Source: UBA8389 sp942493385 (lineage in GTDB: Bacteria; Bacteroidota; Bacteroidia; Bacteroidales; UBA1402). From it: a stretch of DNA of 64,000 bases. Made by a program: the position numbers and the translations under genes. How positions within the stretch are numbered: position 1 is the first letter of the stretch; each line of letters starts with the position of its first letter. The notes beneath the pieces are model-generated. The model saw nothing but the letters and a program-made list of their open reading frames with translations, had not been told where the DNA came from and ran no database searches. Positions 52,064 to 63,000 of this stretch are shown in pieces. Where the stretch lies: the NCBI GenBank assembly GCA_942493385.1, contig OW818699.1, forward strand, positions 1,426,001 to 1,490,000, given 5' to 3'.

Positions 52064-52079
52064 TATCTTTGCGCGCAAA
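52064..52079 (+). promoter_or_regulatory. amt promoter -7 element with overlapping palindrome
   Basis: TATCTTTG (52064-52071) fits the -7 box 23 bp before amt. The perfect palindrome TTTGCGCGCAAA (52068-52079) overlaps its end, a good place for a repressor. The nearest TTTG (52047-52050) is only 13 bp upstream, too close for a standard -33. Confidence 0.5.
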
Positions 52080-52093
52080 TTAACCTAATTGAG

Positions 52094-53329
52094 ATGATAG
52101 ACGTAGGACTAACTACCTTTATGATCCTGGCTACCAGTTTGGTAATGCTGATGACGCCGGGACTTGCTTTTTTTTATGGAGGAATGGGGTGCAAGAAGAA
52201 CATTCTGAGCATCATGATGCAGAGTTTTGTTTCGATGGGCATCAGTACCGTGCTTTGGTTTGCATTCGGGTATTCGCTTTGCTTCAGTGGTAACATGGCT
52301 AGCAATTCCGACCTTTTTGGTATTATCGGGAACCTGGACAAAGCCTTTTATCACGGCATCACGCCATCAACATTGTATTCAGCCGAGAAACCTTTTCCGG
52401 AATACATTTTCATTGCCTACCAGATGATGTTTGCCATCATCACACCAGCGCTGATTACGGGTGCGTTCATCAACCGTGTTACTTTCAAAGCGTACATCGT
52501 TTTCCTGATCTTGTGGCAAATTCTGGTGTATTATCCATTTGTGCACATGATTTGGGGTGGCGGTTTGCTTGCAACTTGGGGAGTATTCGACTTTGCCGGG
52601 GGTATTACCGTTCACGCGACGGCAGGTTTTGCAGCACTCGCCTCGGTTTACTTCGTAGGAAAGCGTCAACATGGCAAGACCGAACCCAATAATATTCCGC
52701 TGGTTGCTATCGGTACCGCCTTGCTGTGGTTTGGCTGGTACGGCTTCAATGCAGGTAGTGAATTGGCAGTCAATTCGATTACGGTTTCAGCCTTCCTTAA
52801 CACAGACACTTCGGCCTCTTTTGCGGCGGTGACTTGGTTGCTGATCGAATGGAATACAGGTAAGAAAAAGCCGACCTTCATGGGACTGATGACGGGTGCT
52901 GTGGCTGGTTTGGCCACCATTACGCCGGCTGCGGGTTATGTCGATATTTATTCTTCGGCCATAATTGGTGTCATTGCAGCCGTCGGTTGCTTCATTGCTG
53001 TGAAGTATAAAGGAAAAAGAGGTTGGGACGATGCGCTGGATGTTTGGGGTATTCATGGAATGGGTGGCGTCATCGGAACACTTTGTTTGGGGCTTTTTGC
53101 GCACAACACCATCAATGCTTCCATACCGAACGGCTTGTTCTTTGGGGGTGGCTTCGGTTTGCTGTTCAAAGAATTTGTTGCACTCTTACTGGCTGTTGGC
53201 GTAGGCTTTTTCTTCACGCTCCTGTTGTTCCATGCCATTAACAAATTCATTCCGGTCCGGGTATCGATGATTGAGCAAAAGATGGGTTTGGACTTATTGA
53301 ACCACGGTGAGGTCGCAAGGCAAGATTAG
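52094..53329 (+). CDS. amt: ammonium transporter
   Basis: 411 residues with eleven predicted membrane helices. Amt signatures are PGLAFFYGGMG near the N-terminus, the twin pore histidines in GITVHATAG (near residue 170) and IHGMGG (near 318), and the C-terminal GLDLLNHGEVA tail. No glnK gene is beside it, which is unusual for bacterial amt. Its transcription may be tied to nitrogen status, given the nif cluster 8 kb away, but the sequence shows no sigma-54 element. Confidence 0.96.
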   Translation: MIDVGLTTFMILATSLVMLMTPGLAFFYGGMGCKKNILSIMMQSFVSMGISTVLWFAFGYSLCFSGNMASNSDLFGIIGNLDKAFYHGITPSTLYSAEKPFPEYIFIAYQMMFAIITPALITGAFINRVTFKAYIVFLILWQILVYYPFVHMIWGGGLLATWGVFDFAGGITVHATAGFAALASVYFVGKRQHGKTEPNNIPLVAIGTALLWFGWYGFNAGSELAVNSITVSAFLNTDTSASFAAVTWLLIEWNTGKKKPTFMGLMTGAVAGLATITPAAGYVDIYSSAIIGVIAAVGCFIAVKYKGKRGWDDALDVWGIHGMGGVIGTLCLGLFAHNTINASIPNGLFFGGGFGLLFKEFVALLLAVGVGFFFTLLLFHAINKFIPVRVSMIEQKMGLDLLNHGEVARQD

Positions 53330-53349
53330 ACAAACAGTTCTCAAATACA

Positions 53350-53393
53350 AAACCCCTGGAAAGTAAAATGATACTTTTCAGGGGTTTGTTTTT
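53350..53393. terminator. strong bidirectional terminator
   Basis: Stem AAACCCCTGGAAAGTA / TACTTTTCAGGGGTTT (15 of 16 pairs) with a 6-nt loop, followed by T's on the plus strand and preceded by A's. It ends amt. Confidence 0.88.
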
Positions 53394-53400
53394 AGACGAT

Positions 53401-53487
53401 TGTTTCATACAAATAATGAAGTGAAACATAATTGGCACTTTATGACTTAATAATGGAACTCTGTTTCGTTATTTGAAGGTATTTTTG
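53401..53487 (+). promoter_or_regulatory. putative operator and promoter for the GH43 pair
   Basis: Inverted repeat TGTTTCA (53401-53407) / TGAAACA (53422-53428) with a 14-bp spacer, followed by a -7 element TATTTTTG (53480-53487) 44 bp before the first GH43 gene. No acceptable -33 was seen. The repeat could be the site of a local regulator, which is not encoded nearby. Confidence 0.4.
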
Positions 53488-53531
53488 AGATGTTCTCCCA
53501 CCCTTTTTGATTCATCCTTAAATCACTGAAA

Positions 53532-54674
53532 ATGAAACAGTACAAAAAATACATTTATTACCTCATCGTGGTCGCGATGATCATCCCCTTTGTGATCCAG
53601 GCTCAATCCGCCGGAGTCATCAAACCCGGTGAAATCTGGCCCGATAACAACGGTGTCCACATTAATGCGCACGGTGGAGGCATGCTGTTTTACGAAGGCA
53701 CTTATTATTGGTTCGGGGAGTTCAAAAGTGACCGTTCCAATTCAGCCTTAGTAGGAGTTACCTGTTATTCATCACCCAATCTTTCCGAATGGAAAAACGA
53801 AGGCATTGCATTGTCCGTCGAGAAGGACAATCCTACCAGTGACATTACCCGTGGATGCGTCATTGAACGTCCTAAGGTTGTGTTCAACAAGGAAACGGGC
53901 TTGTTTGTGATGTGGTTTCATTTGGAATTGAGAGGGAAGGGGTATGCTGCTGCAAGGGCAGGACTGGCTGTCAGTGAAAAAGTGACAGGGCCTTATCGAT
54001 ACATTCGTTCCTACCGTCCGAATGCTGGCAAATGGCCGATGGGTTTCCCTGAAGCTTGGAAAAAGCCGGATCCGAATGCTGCCAATCTGAAGTCGTGGAC
54101 ACCGGAATGGTACAAGTCGGTGAACGAGGGCTTTTTTGTTTGCAGAGATTTTGAAGGCGGACAAATGTCTCGCGACATGACTGTTTTTGTAGATGACGAC
54201 GACAAAGCTTACCACATTTATTCATCCGAAGAAAACCTGACACTGAATATTGCTGAATTGAGTAGCGATTATCAATCGCACACGGGCAAATACATTCGGT
54301 TGGCTCCGGCTGGTCACAACGAAGCGCCGAGTATTTTCAAGAAGAATGGAACCTATTTTTTAATTACTTCCGGATGTACCGGATGGGCGCCGAATGCAGC
54401 GCGGAGTTTTTCTGCCAAAAGCATCTGGGGCCCTTGGGTCGCTTTAGAGAATCCTTGGCAGGGTGAGCAGGCCAACATCTCCTTCGACTCTCAGAGCACC
54501 TTCATATTCCCTTTGCAAGGCAAGAAAAACCAATTCATATTCATGGCAGACCGCTGGCGTCCAAAGAACCCTTCCGACGGCCGTTATATTTGGTTGCCCA
54601 TTGAATTTAAGGACGGTGTTCCTATACTGAACTGGAAAGATGCTTGGTCACCTGAAAAACTAAACGAAGACTAA
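53532..54674 (+). CDS. glycoside hydrolase family 43-like protein
   Basis: 380 residues with an N-terminal signal helix (YIYYLIVVAMIIPFVIQAQ). Five-bladed propeller motifs of clan GH-F are INAHGGGMLFYEGTYYWFGE, ERPKVVFNKETGLFVMW, SRDMTVFVDDDDKAYHIY and NEAPSIFKKNGTYFLITSG. The usual first-blade catalytic Asp (as in DPxI) is replaced by Ala/His context (NAHGGG), as in some GH43 subfamilies such as those active on galactans. The pKa-modulating Asp and acid Glu candidates (DMTVF, NEAPS) are present. Substrate not determined. The next GH43 gene follows after 11 bp. Confidence 0.82.
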   Translation: MKQYKKYIYYLIVVAMIIPFVIQAQSAGVIKPGEIWPDNNGVHINAHGGGMLFYEGTYYWFGEFKSDRSNSALVGVTCYSSPNLSEWKNEGIALSVEKDNPTSDITRGCVIERPKVVFNKETGLFVMWFHLELRGKGYAAARAGLAVSEKVTGPYRYIRSYRPNAGKWPMGFPEAWKKPDPNAANLKSWTPEWYKSVNEGFFVCRDFEGGQMSRDMTVFVDDDDKAYHIYSSEENLTLNIAELSSDYQSHTGKYIRLAPAGHNEAPSIFKKNGTYFLITSGCTGWAPNAARSFSAKSIWGPWVALENPWQGEQANISFDSQSTFIFPLQGKKNQFIFMADRWRPKNPSDGRYIWLPIEFKDGVPILNWKDAWSPEKLNED

Positions 54675-54685
54675 AACGAGTTCCC

Positions 54686-55678
54686 ATGTTCAAGCCCGTC
54701 GTCGTATTATTGCTTTGCTCGTTAACCTTAAGTGCTCAAAATCAAGGTCGAAATCAACCACGAACCAACGTGCCCCTGGATTCCATTCGGTTGAGTGATC
54801 CCTGCATCCTTGCTGACCAAGCAACACACCTGTATTACATGACTGGTACCGGTGGCATGCTTTGGAAAAGCAGCAATCTGAAAACATGGGATGGACCTTT
54901 TACAGTAGCCGAAACTGATCCGACATCTTGGATGGGTGCTCGACCCATGATTTGGGCGGCCGAACTGCATTCTTATCAAGGCAAGTATTATTATTTTGCC
55001 ACATTCACCAACAGGAACGTCAAAATTGACACTGTTCGAGGCAATGTCATTGAACGCCGAGCCAGCCATGTCTTAGTGAGTGACAAAGCCGAAGGCCCCT
55101 ACAAACCGATGAAGGATTCCATTTATTTGCCGGCAAACATGCCAACCTTGGACGGTACATTTTGGGTAGATAACGACAACAAACCGTACATGATTTTTTG
55201 CCACGAATGGCTTCAGAACTGGAACGGTACGATGGAAAAAATTGAATTGAAAAAGGATCTAAGCGGTTCGATCGGCAAATCAACGATTTTATTCAGAGCG
55301 TTGGATTCCCCATGGAGCAAGGAAAAGGTAAACGACTCGATCATTCCAAATAAGGTTACGGATGGACCTTATTTGTTTCGGACATCAACCGGGAGGCTGG
55401 GCATGATATGGACCAGTTGGGTTTATACCGTTTATACACAGGGTGTGGCCTATTCTACAAGTGGAAGTCTTGACGGCCCTTGGATCCACGAACCAAATCC
55501 CATCACGCCGCCCGATTTCGGCCACGGTATGTTGTTCAAGACGTTTGAAGGGAAGTGGTTGATGGCTGTGCACAGTCACCGAGATGTAAACGGTCGCTAC
55601 GTGCGAATTCCACACTTGTTTGAGGTAGACTTGACTGGGGACAAATTGGTTTTGGGTCAACCCTATACCGCAAAATAA
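54686..55678 (+). CDS. glycoside hydrolase family 43-like protein
   Basis: 330 residues with a signal peptide (MFKPVVVLLLCSLTLSAQ). GH43 motifs are RLSDPCILAD (catalytic base Asp), IWAAELHSYQGKYYYFAT, TLDGTFWVDNDNKPYMIF (middle Asp) and VTDGPYLFRTSTGRLGMIW. It differs from its neighbour by keeping the first Asp. A candidate for arabinan or xylan side-chain removal. It converges with the GH105 gene with one base between the stops. Confidence 0.85.
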   Translation: MFKPVVVLLLCSLTLSAQNQGRNQPRTNVPLDSIRLSDPCILADQATHLYYMTGTGGMLWKSSNLKTWDGPFTVAETDPTSWMGARPMIWAAELHSYQGKYYYFATFTNRNVKIDTVRGNVIERRASHVLVSDKAEGPYKPMKDSIYLPANMPTLDGTFWVDNDNKPYMIFCHEWLQNWNGTMEKIELKKDLSGSIGKSTILFRALDSPWSKEKVNDSIIPNKVTDGPYLFRTSTGRLGMIWTSWVYTVYTQGVAYSTSGSLDGPWIHEPNPITPPDFGHGMLFKTFEGKWLMAVHSHRDVNGRYVRIPHLFEVDLTGDKLVLGQPYTAK

Positions 55679-55679
55679 C

Positions 55680-56870
55680 TTACTTTTTCCGTTTGTCGAG
55701 GTATCGACTGGTCTCAGCTGCGGCAAGCAGGAATGCTCCAACGCCGAAATTAGCGTAGGAAGTCGCTTTAACCATGATGTTTGGGCTGGCGTTTTCACCA
55801 ATGGGCTGAACATAACCTATGGAATAATCGGGTTGGACAGCAATGTTCTGCAGGTAATTCCATGCCTTGATGGCAGTAGGGAGGTAGTCTTTTTTCTTGA
55901 GCAAACCATTGTTGATTCCCCAAAAGTATCCGTAGCAAAAGAAGGCGGTTCCACTGGTCTCATAGCCGGGCGCATGGGCAGGGTCAAGAATGCTTCGGGT
56001 CCAATAACCTTCTGGTTGTTGTGAATTCCTGAGTGAGCTGGCCATGCTCAAGAACCGCTTCAGTAATAATGGACGTATCAGCGTATCGTTTTTTGGTAAA
56101 TCTTTCAGGACTTTGGCCAATCCGGCAAAAACCCATCCGTCACCTCTTGCCCAGAAGTTCTTTTTACCATTGAGGGTTGGTTGAAGCGGAAAAACATACC
56201 TGGCATCCCGATAATACATGCTGTATTCGGAATCGAACATCAAGTTGTCAGCATAGACGAAATAATCTCTTAATTTTTCTAGATACCTTACATTTCCTGT
56301 AATGGTATATAATTTGGTCATGACAGGCATCACCATGAATAAGCCATCGGCCCACCACCAGTAATCGTTGTTTGGAGTACGCATCTCGTATTCCAACACA
56401 GAAATGGCGCGGGCAATTTTAGCGGTATCTTTGACTGCATCCAAATTGTAAAGGTCTGCATAAGTCTGAAAGCAAATCTGCCAGTCACCAAAAAGGACGT
56501 GCGTGGAAGTTTCGCCATACGAATATTTCCAGTTGGCGGTATCATTTGAGGTTGCTCCTTTCCAATAGTTGTATTTGGCCCAACTTTCAGAATACTGCCT
56601 GTATGTTTCATTTTTTGTAATGGAATAGGCCTCCATATTTCCAGTATGGTAGGCTGCATGGTGCCAAAAAGGAGTGGTCTTATAGGTATTGAGTGCTTGC
56701 CAATGATTGTTTACTGAACACATCAGACTGACTACCTCCTCTTGGTTTTTGGTAAAGGTAGGCTTGGCATGAACAATGTTCAGGTTCAAAAACAAAATGG
56801 AAGTCAGAACAATTCTGCTTATCAATACTAGAGCAGTTTGTTTTTTTATTGTTTTGGTCGATTGGGACAT
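55680..56870 (-). CDS. glycoside hydrolase family 88/105-like protein
   Basis: 396 residues with a signal peptide (up to NIVHA, about residue 35). Motifs of the (alpha/alpha)6 unsaturated-uronyl hydrolases are NDYWWWADGLFMVMPVMTKL, FWARGDGWVFAGL and GYETSGTAFFCYGY. Together with the two GH43 genes and the GH105 at 12871 it suggests use of pectic or other uronic-acid-containing glycans. It is transcribed towards the GH43 pair. Confidence 0.85.
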   Translation of the reverse strand: MSQSTKTIKKQTALVLISRIVLTSILFLNLNIVHAKPTFTKNQEEVVSLMCSVNNHWQALNTYKTTPFWHHAAYHTGNMEAYSITKNETYRQYSESWAKYNYWKGATSNDTANWKYSYGETSTHVLFGDWQICFQTYADLYNLDAVKDTAKIARAISVLEYEMRTPNNDYWWWADGLFMVMPVMTKLYTITGNVRYLEKLRDYFVYADNLMFDSEYSMYYRDARYVFPLQPTLNGKKNFWARGDGWVFAGLAKVLKDLPKNDTLIRPLLLKRFLSMASSLRNSQQPEGYWTRSILDPAHAPGYETSGTAFFCYGYFWGINNGLLKKKDYLPTAIKAWNYLQNIAVQPDYSIGYVQPIGENASPNIMVKATSYANFGVGAFLLAAAETSRYLDKRKK

Positions 56871-56889
56871 GTTTCTTTTTTTACGAATA

Positions 56890-56897
56890 CAAAACTA
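56890..56897 (-). promoter_or_regulatory. -7 element TAGTTTTG (minus strand)
   Basis: CAAAACTA on the plus strand, 20 bp upstream of the GH105 start. Exact TAnnTTTG in reverse orientation. Confidence 0.5.
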
Positions 56898-56968
56898 GGA
56901 ATGTCCCATGGAAATTAGGTCAATTTTTCAATCATTTTAGAGTAATTAATTTCCAAATGAAGGTTTTT

Positions 56969-57015
56969 TCAAACGTTTGACAAAAAAGAAGGCCCCGGAT
57001 ATTTCCGAGGCCTTC
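56969..57015 (-). terminator. terminator of the giant T9SS protein gene, with adjacent 12-bp palindrome
   Basis: Minus-strand hairpin GAAGGCC-CGG / CCG-GGCCTTC (56988-57015; arms of 7 and 3 bp around one mismatch) followed by a run of T's (A's at 56982-56987). Just beyond lies the perfect palindrome TCAAACGTTTGA (56969-56980), which may be an operator for the divergently placed upstream regions or chance. Confidence 0.7.
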
Positions 57016-57035
57016 CAGAGAGTTGGATCTATTGA

Positions 57036-60000
57036 TTATTTTTTGACAATCTTAGATTTCAGGGTCTTGCCGTTGGACACAACTTGCAGCATGTAGATGC
57101 CGTTGCTGTATCTGGACATATCGACAGTCATTACATCGCTATTGGCTTTACCATTGAATACTTGTTGACCGGTCATGTTGTAAATCTTCACGATCGAGTT
57201 CAAGTTCAAGTTGCTGATGTTGATGTTGCTGGTTGTTGGGTTCGGATAAACGACTACGTTCATTCCTTCTGCAACTGCAGGTTTTGCATTTGCAACAACA
57301 ATCATCGGTGTGTTCGGAATAGTCAGACCAACCAATGAATAGACAGCATTGCGCCACAACGTGTAGTTCGCATTCGTCATGTTTTGGCCATGATCACGGC
57401 AAAGAGCACCGAAATTTAAGCCAAGGGTGATGATGCGCGTCTTTAGGATTTGACCACCAATGGTGTCTCCTGCAGGAATATCATTCATGCAAAGAGCGGT
57501 CGTCATACCAGTTGGATAAGCAAGAAGAGTCCCTGCTATTCCTGGTACATTGTTCGCAACGTTCAGAGCTTTGGAGTTTGCAACAGTAGTTGGAACTGCA
57601 CCATTATCTTGTGCAGCCTTGGTGAACATCTGTACAGTATCAGCTACAAACGTAATACCTCTGAACAACGGATTAGCCTTGTTGATGGAATCCACCTTGA
57701 GGGCGAAGATACCAGCAGTTGCTTCAGCACCGGTAGAAGTTCCAGCAGCAGGAGCGGTCAGTGCACGACCAGCCTTGAAGGCATAGGTCTTGTTGTACAA
57801 GGTCGGAACACTCAGTTTGGGCAATCCAAGTGCATTGGCCGGGAACAGGATGGCGTCTCCACCACCTATGGATTCCTGAATAATCAATGCATCGAACGAG
57901 GACTGGTCAAACGTTGCGGCAGCTGAGATATCGGTGATAGCTTTCAGCGTTACAGTCAACAGCGTGTCTTTGGAGAGCATGCGGTAAACAGGATCATTCT
58001 GTACAGAGTCTGCAAGGGCATCCATCGGTTTCACTTTCGTAATATAAGCGATGTCAATGGTAGCAGGATTGTTGTTTCCTCTGTAAGAAAGGGTGAAGTT
58101 ATCCATTTGCATGAAGCTGGTGGATGCAATACCCAGTTTGATGGTGTCACCTGCATTGGCGGTGAATACCATGGACAATGTTCTCCAAGCAGCCTTGGTG
58201 TTCCATCCGCTACCAGTGATCAAACCTGGCATTTCTGCTAGTTTTTTCGAAGTGCGTTCAGGATTGCTTCCAACCATTGTGAACAAATGAGCATCGTACA
58301 ATTTAGGATCGGTCAAGCTTGGTGAGCTTCCATCGCAACGTGCATTAGCAGTTAGGACGTAGTAACCAGAGCCAGGAGCAACCACTTTCTGAGAAACAGT
58401 GATTGATTTGCTGAAACCACCTTGTACCCAAGTTTCATAACCGTTGTTGCCATCAGCCATGGAAGTGCCGGAGATATTGACAAAGTTTGCTCCAGGAGCC
58501 AACGTATCAATAACTGCATAGACATTCCATCCTTTTGGTGTATTGAAGCCACCATTCTTTTTGATGGAAGCTGGATCAATACCCATTACTGTTCCTTCTT
58601 CAAAGCTTGGATTAGCCATGATGAAGGTAAAGTCGGCAGGAGCTGGTTGAGTCACTTTGTAGTTGTACAACGCTTTGTTCAGATTTACAATTGCAGTATC
58701 AACGTTGACCGGCATGGTCGTTGGTCCATTAGCGACTGTTTCAGCAGTGGTGATGGCAGTCTTGAGGGCGGCCAGACCATTGTAGTTTGTCGTATTGGAT
58801 AACGTCTTGCTGCTAGCGATCAACGAAGTAAGCTTCGTGTATGTAGGAACAGAAGCCAAGTTGTTGTCGAAAGCACTCTTCAATCCTTTGTAGGAAGACA
58901 TCACAGTGGGAACATCACTTGCTGCTTCTGCAGTCGTAATGCTTGTAGTGAGTGCGCCATCCAATCCATTGGGTGAAGTGTTCAGGTCAAAACGTTTTGC
59001 TTTTGCAACAAGGCTGTCAAGAACTGATTTGTAGTCGGCAAATTCTCCAGGACCAAAATAGGTCATCTTGAAATCGTCAACACTGAACCACGTCCCAGTC
59101 CAACCGGTAACGGTCTTGGCACCAATAGAAATGGTGCTGTCCATTACGACAGCCCTGTTTACATTGATGGTGCTGAATCCGTTTCCAAGCGTACCACCTG
59201 CACCACCATTATTGATGATTTCAGTTTGCTTGTCGTTGGCAAAGACGTAAGAACCTAAGCCTGATGTGCGAGCTGCAGCACTTAAGTCATAGATACCGTT
59301 AGGAATGCTCTTAACAACCTGAGTTGCTGTATAGATCATAGATCCGGCAGTACCATTCCATGAATCCAGATATCGATTGGTCGTAACACCGGAATAGTGT
59401 TGTCCGGTATTTGTGATCGAGTTACCTGTTCCCTTGGTTACGTTCCAACCATTTGGTTGTACCGAACCAGAAGTGGCATCGATGCCTGGATTGATAATCC
59501 ATGATGTTACATCCTTAGATGCAAGTCCGCTTAAGTTTACAAAGTAATCTGGTGAATTCAGACTGCTTACTGTAATCTTGGCCATGTGCATTCCTGCAGC
59601 TGTCGGCATGTAGGTTATGGTCAACAACGAATCCTTGACTGAACCATCTACTGGTGCCAATGTATCGTAGCTAATTTTAAACATGGATGCTCCAGCACCG
59701 CTAAGTACCAGCTTGATGTTGCCAGCAAGGTTGTAACCTCCCACTTTAACAGTGCTGTTCTTAACAGTTGAGTCAACAACTGCAGACATAACAGGTAAAC
59801 TGGTTGCAGATACATTAACAACGGCTGGCAATACAACTCCGATTTCAGGAATTGGCAGACCTACCAATGAATAAACGGCATTGCGCCACAAGGTGTATTG
59901 GGCATTCGTGACGTTCTTTCCATGGTCACGTAGAATTGCACCACTGTTCAGACCGAATAAGATCATCCTTGTATTGATTGGCTGACCACCAAGAGTGTCA

Positions 60001-63000
60001 GGAGCCACAACATTGTTCAGGAAGATTTGAGTCGTTGGCAAACCATTCGGGTATGCCAGACGGGTTCCTTCAGTTCCAGTTACATTGTTTGCAAGGTTCA
60101 GAGCTTTGTTGGTCGAGAGTACTGTTGTCGGTGCTGAACCAGCATCTTGCGCGCCCTTGGTGAAGAGCTGTACCGTATCAGCCGTGAAGACGATACCCTT
60201 GAACAACGGATTAGTCTGATTGATGGTATCCACTTTCATGGAATAGGAACCAAAGATGCCTTCACCACCGGAAGCTGTGCCTGCACCAGGATCAACCAAC
60301 GCACGACCTTTCTTGAAGGCATAAGTCTTGTTGAAAAGTGTCGGAACCGTCAATTTTGATAAACCAAGTGCACCAGCCGGGAAGAAGATGGCGTCACCAC
60401 CACCTATGGTTTCCTGAATGACCAATGCATCGTACGGCGACTGATCGAAGGTTGCTGTAACTGCAACGTTCGTAAGTGGAACTAGAACCACATTCAGTTT
60501 CGGATCTCTGGAAAGCATGCGGTAGATCGGATCGTTCTTGATCGAGTCTGCTGCAGCATCCATTGGTTTAACCTTTGTTAGATAAGCCACATCTATAGTC
60601 GCAGGATTGTTATTGCCCTTGAAATCGAGGGTGAAATTATCCATTTGCATGAAGCTGGTGGATGCTGCGCCTAACTTGACGGTGTCTCCAGCATTTGCTT
60701 GGAAGAATACGGTCAGTGTTCTCCAGGCAGCCTTGGTGTTCCAACCACTACCAGTGATCAGTCCAGGAGCATCAGCCAATTTGATGGATTTGATTTCTGC
60801 TGCATTGCCAACTTTTGCATAGACCTGTGCATCATATAATTTAGCATCTGACAAGCTTGGTGAGCTACCATCGCAACGGAGTTTACCCGAAAGTATGTAG
60901 TAACCTGTAGAAGGAGCAACCACTTTCTGAGAAACGTTGATGGCTTTGCTGAAACCGCCTTGTACCCAAGTTTCGAAACCTCTCGTGCCTTCGGCCATAG
61001 TCGTAGAAGATGAAATGCCTACGAAATTTGCACCAGGTGCTAATGTATCGATCTTAGCCCAAACATTCCAACCGATCGGGGTGTTGAAACCACCGTTCTT
61101 TTTGATGGAAGTAGGATCGATGCCAGGTGTCGTACCTTCTTCAAAACCAGGATTTGCAAGTACAAAGGTGAAGTCAGCAGGAGCCGGCTTGCTTACTTTG
61201 TAGTCATAAATGGCTTTGTTCAGTGCAACGATAGCTGCATCCACATCAACTGGCATGGTAACCGCTGACTTAGCGACACCGTCAGCTGTAGCGATGGCTG
61301 CCTGGAAGGCTGTCAAAGCTGTTGCATTGTAGTTGGTCGTAGTAGCCAAGGTTGTGCTGCTGGCGATCAATGCCGTCAATTTGGTAAAGTTGGCCACGGA
61401 AGCGATGTTCGCATCCAATGCTTTTTTCAATCCTGTATAGGTTGACAACGCACTGGCTTCATCGGTTGCTGCTTCTGCAGTAGTGATTGCAGTACCTAAC
61501 AAAACGTCCAAAGCATCCGGACTGGTGCTTAGGTTGAAGCGTTTGGCTTTCGCAACAAGACTGTCAAGTGTCTGTTTATAATAGGTAAAATCACCAGGGC
61601 CATTATAAGACAACGTGAAGTCGTCAGCACTAAACCATTTGCCGGTCCAACCAGGAACAGTCTTAACACCAATAGTGATTGTGCTGTCCATTACAACGAC
61701 CTTGTCCACAGTTATGATGTTCCATCCCTTAAACGTAGGACCTACCGTACCGCCAGCATCAGCATTGTTGATGATTTCAGTCTGGCTATCATTACCCCAG
61801 ATGTATGCCTTTGTACCTGAAGAACGTGCGGGAGCAGCTACAGAGTAGATACCGTTTGCTACGTTTTTAATAGTCTGTTGGGCATTGTAAATCAGGTAAC
61901 CTGTAGTACTATTATAAGAATCAAGGTATCTGTTGGTAGTTACACCGGAATAATGTTGTCCAGTTCCGGAGAAATTGCCTGTATTTTTAGTTACAGTCCA
62001 ACCAACTGGCGCTACCGTGTTTGAAGTTCCATCAATACCTGGATTAACGATCAAGGATGTGAGGTTAACCGGTGGAATGTAAAGCAGACGGAAATTGTCA
62101 GCCTTGAACCACGTCTGTGATTGTGCACCGATGGTCAGTTTGCCGTCAGCTACTGTAACAACTGCAAGCGTATCGGTTTTACCAAGTCCCTTGTTGTTGG
62201 GAAGGATATTTTTAGATACACCGTTGGCGAACAATTTGATGACGTTCAAAGAATCGGTTGCTACCGTGCCAATCAATTTGTAGGTGCCTTTGGGCAAACC
62301 TGTAATTTCTTGTTTGACAACAAAAGGAAGTGTTGTGCCGCCCCAAATATTGAATACATACGCTCCGTCTGCACCTATCATGGTGTAGGTGGCATTTGAA
62401 TTCAATTTGGCACCAACATCGCTTGCGCCTGTGCTGATGGTCCAACCGTTCAGATTGCCCAGTTCGAAGCTATTGTTTGCAATTGCAAAGGTGTAGTCGG
62501 CAGGGGAATTAGCAGATGCAGGTTTGGTATATTGATATGCCAACATAGCGTTGTTCAGCGTCTTGATTCCGGCAAGAATTTCCGGTCTCATGGCTGTAGC
62601 TGAACCAACCAAAGTATTGGCTGCGGTGATGGCTGCCCTTAAGGTTACCAATCCTGCATAGGTGGTGTCCAATGCGCCTGCTGAAACGATCAACGCTTTC
62701 AGGTTAGCATATGGAGCTACCGCATTGTTGGCGGAGTCTCTTGCTGTTACCAATTGGCTGGTTACGGCAAGTACCGATGGTACGGTGCTGGCTGTATCTG
62801 ATTTGGCCAATGCAGCTGTAATCAATGCATCGACACCATTGGGTATGGTAGTCAGGTCGAGTGTACGAATCGAAGATGCAACTGAAGCCATGTATTTTTG
62901 GTAATCAGCTACTTTTTCACCGAAATAGGTCAAGGTGAAATCGTCCGCACTAAACCACCAACCAGTCCAGCCTGGAGTTGTTTTAACACCAATGGTGACT

